The notes beneath the pieces were generated by a model. That model was not told the origin of the DNA. It searched no databases and saw only the letters and a list, made by a program, of their open reading frames with translations. Positions 1-12,500 of a DNA stretch of 64,000 nt are shown here, piece after piece (the first letter of the stretch is position 1; each line of letters begins with the position of its first letter). The stretch comes from Hymenolepis diminuta (taxonomy: Eukaryota > Platyhelminthes > Cestoda > Cyclophyllidea > Hymenolepididae), in NCBI GenBank assembly GCA_900708905.1, contig CAADRB010000003.1:2277924-2341923 (forward strand), given 5' to 3'. A program made the position numbers and the translations under genes.

Positions 1-2984
1 ATTCGATTGTACGAAGCTTCTCATTAACTTACTACTTAAGGTCTCTAAAACGTAGGTAATAGATTCATGCCAACAATCTCAAAATATCCACAGAAATAGC
101 GGTGGAGAGGAGAAGATATTACTTTATTTTCCTGAAAAATTGTGCACAGTACACAGTTATGTTTTAGTTCAAGTAAACAATTAAAGAATGAAGCGATATT
201 TTCAATAATAAAAGAGAAGAAACCATACAGTAAATAGAAAATTTTTAATTTTTTCTCTACTTTCATTTTCTCCCACACATAGGGTTGAAATGTTTGAGGA
301 TAGACGTGTAAGGGACTAGTTTTCATTCCATCTTTACTTTAAATCGTGCCTTCCAGAGGGACTAGACTGAACATGTACTGACGCTATGAAACCCAAAGTT
401 TTTTCATCGGTTTCAAGAAAGCACACTTTTACTGTCTGAATTCATCTACTCTACATGTGACACAACATCCTCACACTATTAAAGTACATTTTCTTTTAGC
501 CTCCTGTAAATGTGAAGTTTGTCGGAGATTCGACACCCTTGATCTCCTGCTCTAGGTCTTTTGGATTGTCAGAGTAGAAGCTTAATTCTGCAAATAGGTT
601 GTGACGTTTCTCATTTGAGAGAGGTTAAAACAGCCTCACTTTTAATTTCAGTGTGTAGCCAGCCGTGAATGAAAAAATAAGCGCGGTTGTACTTGAATGC
701 ACGCATTCATTTATAATCATAATCATACTTTTCACAATCCAACTTTTTTCTTCTGAAAGCAGAAGAAAGCATATGTGCTCACAGTATATATTATAATGTT
801 ACCGATTCCGTCATCATAGCCACATATCATTTTGTCATTTAATTTTAGAACTGAAAAAAAAATAACTTTTGTATTCTGACAGCAGTAATTTCTGTTAAAA
901 GTTATTCTTTCAAAAGCACAAAAGAAATTTTATGAACCGTCTAATTTTAGTCGAAGCGGAAACTCTAATTTCAGACAACAAAATGGACCTATTTAAATCA
1001 AGCTAAATGACCTATTAAACTAAAATGAACTAACTCAAAATAACAAAAAAAACAAACCATCCATCACAACCGTTTACATTTTTCCCAAAAAAGTGGTAAA
1101 ATTAAAAAGAATTTATACTCCTAAAAAGACGCCTTTGCAAAGAAAATGACGCGTTCGAAGTAAATGTCTGCCATTTTCAAAGCTTTTGGAGTGAAAAAAT
1201 ATCAAAGCCTTTTGATTAAATGAGGTTTACATTTCATTCATTCGTTCTAAAATTATCATATCCACATTTTCTTGCACTTTTCTTTTACACTCATATTAAA
1301 TAACTGAAATTAATTACCTTGAATAATAAGGTTCATTGAGAAGCATGCAGTATTCGCATTTTGTTGATATGTAGTATTGTGGATCAATGAAAAGGAAAAT
1401 AAATAAATATACGAAAATTCCTTAAAGTTTTCTAGGATTTATACCCCTTATGTGAGTAGGGCTATTGTATCTCATTTCAAAAATTTGTATCAGATGCAGG
1501 TTTTAGCTTATGCTAATTTATTACTCTGCATTTATTATAAGTAGCCTGTATGGACGCTGCAATACTGAGCCAGAACTGTCTATGCTTATGATCTCATCAG
1601 CCAATCACAATGGGAGCATTAATTATTCACCCAATCATGTTCTGTAATTTTTATGAATACCACCTCTTTGCACGGAAGAAAATCAAACAGCATCCGAATA
1701 TCTGCGGGTACAATCGTGAAGCCCAAATGAGCGGCCAGCAGCCCACGAACTGTGTGGGACTTCTGATATGCTTGTGCTTCCTTCTCTCCCTCTTCTTACG
1801 GTCAGACATTTGTATCCCATCACATTGCGTACCATTTGCTCCGTTAAATTCCTATTCTACTCAAGCCACTTACACTATGTTGCTATGATAGGCTCAATAA
1901 TCTTATCACACAAAATGTGCAGTTGCAGATGCATGCTTTATTACACTATTAAACAGGTTGGAATGGAGTATAAGAATATAGTTGAGGGTAAATCTTTAAC
2001 CCCAAAATGTCGATTTTCTTTGCACGTTTTCACACGATGATAATCCACTCTTCAAATACATATCAATCAATACTCGGGGTCAAAATTACCGAAACTGGCA
2101 AATTTTCTCTTTAAACAATTCCCTCTGATTCCGTGTTTCGAAATCCATAATTAGACAAGAAGTCTTTTGTAAATTACTCTGCTCTGGTGGGTTCTGATGC
2201 AAGATTTTTGACTAATGCGGCTTTTAACCTATTCTATCGAGATATGGGATCGAATAAAAGACAAGCAAGACAAGCCCAATAGATCATTTGATCTGACAAT
2301 GTGGTTAGTTTAGTTGTCCGTTCATTTATTGTATTTTAAATAAAATCTCCTTGAAATTAGTTACACCAGGTAGAGATATTCTCTCAACTTCAGTATGATT
2401 TTGCCCTTCCAACACCAGTAAGAATTATTGTGTTTTTTAATTAAAAAAGTTTATAACCATAGAATTATTCATTCCACGGATTAACTTAGGTAAAAATTAT
2501 CCATCCGAATACCGTGAACGAGCTCCATCACAAGCATTTCTGCCAGTATAAATAAACTGTTTTGGACCATCATAAAATAAAAAAGGACCGAAAACATCAC
2601 GCGATTCAGTCAACTGATCAATAAGCCTTGGATACAGCGAAGATAAAATCCCTCAGAAATTTAATCGAAAAATCCTGAAATTTGAGATTTTAAACATTAT
2701 AATCTGTCGTAATGAAGGAAAAGTGAACTAATTGCCTTAAACAAAACTCAAGTGGTAGAAATTTCTTGATTCCTTGACTCTCTTCTATTTTATCCCTTTC
2801 ATCCTTTATTGGATAATTTAACTACTTCAGATATTTCGGATATTTTGCTTTTTTTGTGCATAAACAACTGAATAAAATGAAATCAACCTCAATGAGCTAT
2901 ATTTCATAATATACATACATTTATAAATAACAGTTTCACGAATTGTCATTGAAAGTTAAAAGCATATAGACATCAATTTTTCCT
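1..2984. other. Region downstream of the kinase gene, no gene seen
   Basis: AT-rich DNA with only short scattered open frames on both strands. None has domain-like sequence or convincing splice partners. The proximal 200-300 bp next to the kinase stop should be its 3'UTR. Confidence 0.6.
2805..2810 (-). terminator. Candidate poly(A) signal of the kinase gene
   Basis: A minus-strand AATAAA about 175 nt past the TAG of the last kinase exon, and the first exact copy downstream. Its use cannot be shown from sequence alone; such hexamers are common in AT-rich DNA. Confidence 0.35.
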
Positions 2985-3548
2985 CTATATAAGTTGATCA
3001 TGTGGAGAGAATTCAGGAACTTCGACATCATCTCCATGACTCCACATATAGACCCCCGGATAGAATGGTTGAGATCGCGGTATCCGGAACATAGTCGAAG
3101 GTGAATCAATCTTCAATTGATCTCCTGTGTGAAAACTGGCGCTTCGATTCACTCCCAAGGTGTAGGTTCCATGAAGTAACTTATCTGGTCCGTAGTGATT
3201 GCTCAAGAACATACTCCTACATTGTTGTGGTTGCTGACTTTGTGAAGCAAAGCTAAAACTGATATCAGCTATGGAGTCCTCGATAGCTGAAGTTGTCTCT
3301 AGAGATTTGTGTTGAGCAGCAAAAGTGTGTGCATTGGTAGCAACCAGATGCTGATTGTCCTGATTACTGTTACTGCTCTTCATGGCCTGAAATTCGTCTT
3401 CAGCTGACATGTAGACAGTTTGAGAGTTTTCACTAATGGATTCACCAGTTTGAAGAGCGACGGACTTTTGAGCTGGTCCGTTGGTTGAAAGCTTCATTTC
3501 AACTTGAGGAGGCACCAGTGGATATCCAGGAGGATAGTAAGATTGGGG
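2985..3548 (-). CDS. CDK14: Kinase exon 12 (C-terminus and stop)
   Basis: Encodes residues 979-1165, from [15 protein letters not shown] to [10 protein letters not shown], then TAG. The acceptor is TTTATTTTAG. Gln/Ser/Pro-rich with no recognised domain; it continues the Pro/Tyr-rich style of exon 11, which together with phase 0 supports the join. A minus-strand AATAAA lies 175 nt past the stop. Confidence 0.88.
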   Translation of the reverse strand, partial: PQSYYPPGYPLVPPQVEMKLSTNGPAQKSVALQTGESISENSQTVYMSAEDEFQAMKSSNSNQDNQHLVATNAHTFAAQHKSLETTSAIEDSIADISFSFASQSQQPQQCRSMFLSNHYGPDKLLHGTYTLGVNRSASFHTGDQLKIDSPSTMFRIPRSQPFYPGVYMWSHGDDVEVPEFSPHDQLI

Positions 3549-6500
3549 CTAAAATAAATTCAGGAAATTATTATTATTACTCTCAATTCAATAATGCAAA
3601 AAATAAAAGTTTAATCATGGGAAGCAATCAAAATAAATTTAAATTAAGTCCAATAAATGATAATGGAGAGTTCGAAAAGAGATTTTGGGTAAAGTCGGGG
3701 TATTAAAGAAACTTGCCTTGTTTGATTTTTGGATTCGAATTGTACAATACTTACCTATTGGGTTCCCAAATTCAAATTTCATTCTTTGTTCCCCATATTT
3801 TAATCATAATGCAGATTGTATTGCTGAATTTAACATTGAATGTAAATATATCAAACCAATTTTCTGCGCTTGTCTTTGGCACGTGGAAGAAATTAAGCAG
3901 CGAGGTTGGTTCTGCCTTTCAATAAACCCCTGACCTCTGACTTTACAGACCAAATGTTAATTTCTACATCACCGACGCATATATCATACTTAATAACTTT
4001 CTAATACATTCTGGTAAGTACAAAGAATAATTACAAAATAATGCATAAATTTAAAATCCTGAGGTTTATTAATAAAAGATCCAACCGTTAAACGAATCTC
4101 AAAGTTCACAATTGTGGAAACCGTTGAAATCCTCTGGGGATATGCAGACATCAAAGCTGATGTTTGCTTTCAAACAAAACCGTTTGCAAGCAGTGTAGCC
4201 TTAGTTATAACCCTTTATATTAACTCTGAAATTTCAAATTTAAAGACAACAGCTTCTCCAGTTGTCAATAATTTACTCTCAGCTAAATCAATTGTTGATG
4301 TAAGCAGGTTTTCACGGTATGATTGTAATCGCGATGTGCCAAATGGCCACTCAATTTAAGATGAATAATAGAATAGAAATATAAATTGTATAAAATAAAT
4401 TATGTTAAAGGAAATTTTATTGCTAAAATGATAAAATGGGTAAGTTATTTCACATGATATAGTTATAAAATGACAAATGGCAAAGTTTGTAACTCATAAT
4501 TTTCAAATTCAATTTTAGTGCTTTTATAAATAAATAAATAAATAAACAAAAACTATTTCTAGTTATTTGTCATGAATAAAGAAAGCATCAAACTGCTCTG
4601 CATTTGATGTAAAAGTTGCAATGAAGAAAGATGAGATTTTTGATGAGATTGTAGAAGGCTATTAGTTGATTTAATTGCATTGATCGGGACGGCTAAACAC
4701 TCAATTCCATGAAGTTCGAAATTTTACATATTAGAACTCAGGAATCGAAATATTAAACTGTGACATTTGAACGTGATTCTGCGAAAAATATTAATTAATT
4801 AAAAATTGGAGAGCTGAATGAATCAATATATTCCTTATCTTAGCTTGATTTCCTTTCCATCTCTTAAGTAGCTTTTTACGTGCTTTAGATGCACTCCCAT
4901 AATTAAAATAGAGAAGCATTTTGTCTTTCATGGGTAATAATAAAAACTGCAGATGGTCAATGTGTGCATGTGCTAAGTCAGATGTCATGAGAATGATTCT
5001 CATCAGTGCACACCCAGTAATGGAAATGACCAACCGCACTGATCAGTTTTGATCAACAAGAGAGGAAGCAAAATGCCAGCTTCTCACGAGAGCGATTCCA
5101 GAATACTTTCTATCGGCACAAATAAAAATTTCTGATTATTTCCGTAATGAGCTAAAGAAATTACTATATAGATTTCTAAAATCATTTCAATTTACATTTG
5201 CATTGCCCAGTTGGTTACTATGGATAGAAGTTAAAAGATCGGCCTATCGACCTAAAGAACGAGAATGAAGGGAGTTTACTTTCCCGCGCTTGTACCGAAA
5301 TAGAGCTTTGTCCTTGAGAATTCAACGAATAATGCTATCAATCTTTGACTAAATTAAAGCCTTTTTCTACAGAGTTCTTCAAAGGACTTTTACATATAAC
5401 TAATAATACACCGACTTCTTAAAAGAATTTAGAGCACTTTTCTTGCTTAAAATTTTGGTACATTTGTATTAGTAAGAATCAAAGACTTAAAACTCAAAGA
5501 CAATGTAATTTATCATTACGAGGTTGATTGGAAGACGTTTTACTAATTCCCTAAAAGACTCCAACAAAAATTCCAATCTTGCATGTTTTGAGATCATAAA
5601 CATTTTCCAAAATTTTGTTTCTAAATAATGTAACATTTTATCAACCAAATTATGGTTGCGAGATGCCATGATTTCCCAGGGGGATTTCAAATCCAATAGC
5701 TGGGCAAAAAAATGGCCATATTCCAAAAATAACTCACCTGAAATCAAGCCGCCTATTCAAGGCGATTTATAATCAACGCCTTCAAGATATTTGTTAGGAA
5801 GCCCATGAGGTACTTTTAGTGCACTTGAGCAAAACTCGTAAGGTTCATCCCTCGTATACTGGATCATCGATTATTGGATTTCTGCGCTAGCGCACCTGGC
5901 TATATAAGCCCACTACCGCGATGATTATTGCCACAAATATTGCCAAACCTGGCGGCCATTCGTATTTCACATACCAAATTCCATACAAGTATATTCTTTT
6001 CTTAACAGAGGAACAGTTGCTTGAGCTGTAAGTCTCCCGAATACCTTTATTAAGGAGCAAACGAGTGTTATAAACATTTGAAATTGTGTCCAAAATTGAA
6101 TAATTAGGATTAAAAACCGATGTGGTGATTCGTTAGACAAATACGCAGTTGAGAGCTCGAGTGCTGTTTTCTGGCGTTAATACCACTACCCTCCCCAAAC
6201 CAAAGCCGATTGGAGAGAGAAATGGTTGGGCTTGGAAAAGATAAGATCACGACGACGATGAGGAGTGTAAAGTATGCAATAAAATTTAAAACGTTCGCGT
6301 TTACGTTTAATGGCAAGCCCCATAGGAGGGAGCAAACATCACCCTCACTCCCTACCCCCCTCAGCTCAACTCAACCATGGCTTTGGGGGCATTTGGCGAC
6401 TGATTAAAGGGCCGTAGAGCAAACTTCTACGTACAAATGCTTTTTATTGATTATACCTTCTCAGTCGTAAGAGCAAATTACTTTTCGATCATGTTAGTAA

Positions 6501-9500
6501 ACACACCGTTCTCCTGAATAAAGCGCGCCAAAATATGAATTTTTGAGCACGTAAATACTTTATAAGCACTGTAAATAATTCAATTGTCATAATAAAATTA
6601 AAAACTTTTGTTTTACATTCGTTATTTCTATTTTATTTTCCTTAGTCATCGACTATACAAAAATGGACGAAACTTTTATAGATAATCTTAAGTTCTATCT
6701 TCAGATTTTGAAATTGTGAATAGAAAGAGATTATTGGAAGTTAACGTACACTTCTTTGAAATCAGGGGTCATGGGTTAGATGTTCATCAATGCACACCCA
6801 GTACAATGCAATACAATATTGGCTAAGTGTGATTAGTACAAGGGATGACGGGATTAGAGCTTCATACTAGGAAGTCTGCATGATTGTACTCTTCCATTTA
6901 AAATGAAAGTTAGCTATCAGATCATTCAGATACACCTAACTTAATTTGCAATGTGTAATAAATTCAAATCTAAGCTGCAACAGCAAAAGTCGGTGTAACT
7001 ATCAGTGTGCGATCAGTGCTAATAGGATATTTTTCATTTTTGGAAATACACAAACATCAGACGAATTATAATCGTCTTGTAAAATACATGGTCATGAAAA
7101 AAGCCATATGAATACAGGCCTGCATATAATATAATAATTTTCAAATAAAGAATTTAATGAACTCAAATATCTCTGACGAAATAAATTTTAACGTTAAAAA
7201 GGTGCTATATAATACTCGATCTCAAACGAGATCGAACAAAATCTAAAAATATCCTATTCCTTTTCATTCATTTCGTACGGTATTGATAGCTAAAAGATAC
7301 ATTCATGTTTAAATTGCATCAAAGATGGTAACCTTTACTGATCGTAATAATTTGCTGATAAATTTATGTACTAAATAGACATTATTAATTCGATTCTCGT
7401 TCAGCGAAAGAATAGATCATTTTTACTGTTATAATTGTGTTGACCAAAGAAACGTTCTCAAAAAAAAGCAAACATCTGAACGCGGTATTTGCATATGAAA
7501 TTTGTCTATAAACATTGAGAAAAGTTTTCCCTTTAATAGCTCTTTTGCCTTTTTAATCTTCGAGTAAAGCTTTTTGTTATCCTACTAAATTTGTTTTCGA
7601 AAGAAAAATCTTCGCTTTGATTAATTTAATTTCAAAATATTTATTTACGGTTAAAATTTAATGCCCGGTAGGGATTTTGAGATAACGTAAGTTCCAATAT
7701 TATTTCCATCCATTTAATTTATCGTCAAGGACCTATTTGTTGACAATTTTGTTCCTGTTCCTGTTCACTTATTTGTTGACAATTATTTCATTACTGATTA
7801 ATTGTGTTGTAATGGTCCCTTAGGCTGAGTTCTAAGAGCTATCTGAATACCACATCAATTACATATCTATACAGATTTCCACGTTTTCTCTGATTTACGA
7901 TTCTGAAAGTCTTATCATTTGAATCATTGAGGTCAGCGATCAAGAGTTTGAAAACATACACCTTCCAGATATCATGATTATACTCTCACAAGCTAATGCG
8001 TCCGAGAACCGAACGGGCACTATTTAGAGATACTCAAACAGCGAAGCCATCCAGATTTTCGTGTAAATATTCAAAACACATCTTCAAAGGACTTACAATC
8101 CACGGGACCATCCAAACAACATCAGGAGATGCAGGTGGAAAGCCCATCGGTGGCATAGACTTTTGTGTCATACCTGATACTTCCATCGCCGAAGTATCTG
8201 TCGATCTAGTAACAGTAGAAGGCATAGGATAGGCCGGAATCCACGGTGCCATCATGGGTCGCATTGGAAAGGGAATGAAATTGGATGGGTGTTGTTGAGT
8301 TGTATTGCTAGTCGAGGAAACCGAAGGCTGCATGTATGCAGCAGGAAGGCAATAGAAGGGATAGAAGGGTTGTCTAATATCTGTGGACGTCTGAGACCCC
8401 TGGGAAGTTTGAGAGGCTGGTGGAGGTGGCATGTTCAAATGAGGTTGGGGTGGGTAGAGTGGATACGGAGGCCATATTGGTGGAGCAGGAGGATGAATAG
8501 TGCTTGAACACTGAGAAGATGGCGGAGGTGGGGGAGCGGTTTCTTTGTGTCTGGGTTCATCATCCAAAGAGGTGGTCGGTCGATTGTAGACCTGAGATGT
8601 CGGAGGTCTGGGGGAAGAAAGTGAGGTATTTGAGGATGTAGAGGAGATTGTGGTGGTTGAACTATCACTTGACGAATTGGGATTGTAGGAAAGGTGTTTT
8701 TGAGACTTGCCCCCATTTCGAGAATATCCTTTAGGCGAGTCTTCTGATGTCATTCTCAGACCGGCAATGGTGAATATTGACATATCTAAGCAAAACAAAT
8801 AAAATTTAATTAAATCATATTCAATATGCAGTAGGTCAGTTTATTTTTAAACTTTAGGTATTTATCCCTTAAACTTAAGAATTTATTTTAAAAATAACTT
8901 TATTAAACTTTATCAGGTGAATCAACTGCGATTATTTTAAATGCGGAAATGCTTATCTTAGCCTAATTGACTCCTTCAATATCTCGAACTTAAAATTCGA
9001 TAATTATAGATTCAATTAAAGCATTAAATCAAATTATCGATTAAAGCACCAAAGCATTATTTTTTGCTCGATTAGCTCCCTCAATATTTATTGTAAAAGT
9101 CGATAATTATCAATCTGTAGTAACCGTCTTTATAATTAACTTACAGACTCAATTGGGTGAACAGTCAAACTAACCTCTGTGTTCCTGTCTAAAGTAACTT
9201 TTGGATTCAAAATAAAATTGAGAACGGTCTATCATGAAGTATGTAGAAGGGGAGGCGTGGGTGAGATGCTACTTTACTTCATAACTTTCCTTGGTAATCA
9301 AAGGGAGGTCAAAGTTTCTGGCAAGAGGATAATAAAACTAGCAAACTTAAACGAGAGATATTAATGATTCATGTAGATTAGATACCTACGCAAAACATGG
9401 AGACGGAATTTAAAATTAATCATACAGACACTAATAATTGGGAACTGAAAGAAAACGTTCCGAAGTGAATGAACGTGTTCTAGCACCAAATGTAATCCAA

Positions 9501-12500
9501 GTGGTTGAAGAGGAAAATTGTGACAAATTTGGATTCATTTTAATGTTAGAGTCACGATTAGCAACGATATTATTGATAATATTGATATATTAATGACATT
9601 TTATAATTTTAATAAATAAAGGTAGCTAAAAGTAAGCAAAAGTAGAATAACCTAGTGGGAAATTTGAAAATTTTGTTTCCTTTTTAGATGTTATAAAGTT
9701 GATTCTATATAAAGTAGTAGATCTGCAAACGAGAATCACACAATGTGAACAAAATCAGCTGAAATTCCAATTTTGACACTTGATAGGCAACCGTTTTAGT
9801 CTGTCACTCTCTGACCGTAACATTGTCAAATTTGCACTTCAACTCTCTGTGTAAATCGATTATGGCCCAAAACGTATAGCCACTATTACATTCGGTCTAA
9901 CCGAATAAATTCCTTCAAAACTTCAAAACCCACTCATTTTGTTATATGTTTCCCTTATTTTGATTTATTTTTCGAGTACATGAACCGCCTAGTCTCAAAC
10001 TTATACTATTTAAAATGACGTTCCCTTTTAAGGGTATTATCTGTTGTATTTTCTGATAATAGATTTGTATAGAGAACGAACATAAGCAAAAATAAAAGCT
10101 TGAATATTACGTTCTACTGAGAGTGAAAAAAACAAATTTATGCATATTTCAGTCCGCTATCGCATTAAATGGGTGGTCATTCAGCCTTTCTTCTCCCGTC
10201 ATATATGTAAATGTGATTTATCTGCTAATTAGAGGCTGAAAAGGGAAGGCTATTTAAGAAATAGATAGAGAATTATAAAGTGATGTTGCAACGTCATCAT
10301 AATTTATATTGTTCTTCATTTAAGACTCCCGTAAATTTTATTTCAGAATTTCGCTTAAACATTCTACAGAAAATAATTAATTGTAGAATATTTGCAAAGT
10401 TTTACACATTATTCAGATATGAAAATGGAATTTAATCAGTCATGTGGTCTAGTTCTTATGAAAGTATAAAATTATGTAGAATTTTTCTAGAATTTTCCTT
10501 ACTTAAAATTCTTTCAATTAATTCACACTTTATTCCTTAATGTGACCAGCGGATTGACAACATACTTTTACCTATTAAACAATTTACTTAATGAGTTTTG
10601 CACGAAAAACAGATAGTATGTAGGTGTATTACAATATAACAGAATTATTTCTTGTAATATTTACCGAAAAGTAACCTAAACAGAACTTAGAAACGCAAAA
10701 TAACTCATACCATTTTTTACATGGGTTTTCTTTATCCTTCTGCAACGGAAATTATTGTCTAATGGTTTTATTGGCGCTCGTTTATATATTCTCCCTATTA
10801 GCAACATTTACGATAGAGTGACTCTAGTTTCTTTTCATTTATCTTCATAAACAGTACCACAGGATGTTTACTAGGTTGGCGATAATTTCCTTTATCACTT
10901 TTTAAAAAGAGACCATGAGCTTGAATGTTGGATCATAATTAATGGAAGACCAGAGATTAATAAATACTGAGAATCGTAACGATTTTAACTCTTTCTTAGA
11001 GCATAAAGGGGACTGCATATTTGGATAATTAAATTGTATATACTATTATTATCATTGTTATATGCCAGATAATAAGTGGAGTTAATTTTGATGTGACATT
11101 GTTACGCACCCACTGTTAAGTATTCTCATATCCGCTTATCGATATATTTCGAATTCCTTCTTACCACGTAAGCTGCTCTCGATTTTACCAATGACTAATC
11201 CACCTGAGCGTTGAATTTCTCCTAATAACCTTATCCACTCCATATCTTATGCATTCTTTCTATCTCTATTGAAGTAAAGCTTGTGAAAACCAAATAGGAC
11301 AATGGTTTAACAAACACCCCTATTCTATTGTAAACTCTTCTAAATAAATTTACCTCAATAAAAATTGAGAACAAGCACCTAAGTTACAGCGCCATTTTAC
11401 CAGACGAAATTTTATTTGTCTGTTTGTCTACATCCCTCCTAAGGTTATGATTGTCATATTTTATTCGGATTATTAAAACATATCCCAGGTTGACAGAATG
11501 CCGGAATAAATAAAGTAGACTCAAATATGGCTTTACCTGGAAAGTTGTTTTCACGGCAAGAACAAGGCTGTCCTGACTCGATTTTATGTGGTCTTTATTT
11601 GTAACTTGTCAACATGTTTGGGCAAGATATTTGAACAAAGGTGTCAGCATTCATTCAAGTATGAAAACACTGTCATGTTAAATAGCCATATTAAGTTAAT
11701 AAATTGTGGTACCCTTGAAATAATTCCAAAGTTAGACCTAGTTTGTTGCCGGCTTTATTTTAAATACATTAGAAATATAATTTGACCAAAATCCACCAAA
11801 AGTTTGTGTTTTTCAACATTAACCTTAGAGAGTTAAAAGTGATATCCCTCTTGGGCCTCAGATATTCTGCCATTTCTTTGTCAATATTAACCAATACAGT
11901 TATTTATGTCACCAATTAAAAGCTTGCCAAAAATGTTTCCATCATAGACTTGTACATTATTGCTTACCTATCTAAGTCACATTTTCAATGAATAAATGGA
12001 TGACTTACTATCAGGAAGACAAGCAAGTTGAGCAGTAGGCAGAGAGACTGTAAAATATGGATGTCGTAGAGCAGCTCTCGCAGTAATTCTCTTTTCGGGA
12101 GGAAGTTGCAGAAGCGCAGTTGCTAGTGTTGTGGCATGTGCGATATGCCCTAATCTTGGTACAACCCGATCTAATGGTTTTCCCGTATGCCACAACAATC
12201 CGCCACTTCCACTTCTACTCCCACTGCGACGCTGAGCCTGATGATGGTGCTGATTGTGTTGGTCATGGTGGCCGTGACTGTGATGATGTCTGTGCCGATG
12301 ATGTCGATGATGTGCTAAACCACCAAGAAGATTCTTGTATTTGGGCAATTTTGATACTCCTGGCCAAGTCTCTTCCGTTGGTGTACCCATATACTGTAAT
12401 TATGAAATAGTTTTCCGAAGGATGAAAGAGTTATTTGGTCCAAGTTAGGAATGAAACACTGCACCACAGGTGCTCTATTTAATAAACTACTGTTAAAACG

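Noticed and set aside
1610..2040. Two overlapping plus-strand open frames of about 90 codons downstream of the kinase gene
   Set aside because: No domain-like sequence, no splice partners, and they overlap in different frames; expected by chance.
5487..6316. Three minus-strand open frames in kinase intron 11, one with a hydrophobic segment
   Set aside because: No recognisable motif, different frames, and no splice phase that fits exons 11 and 12.
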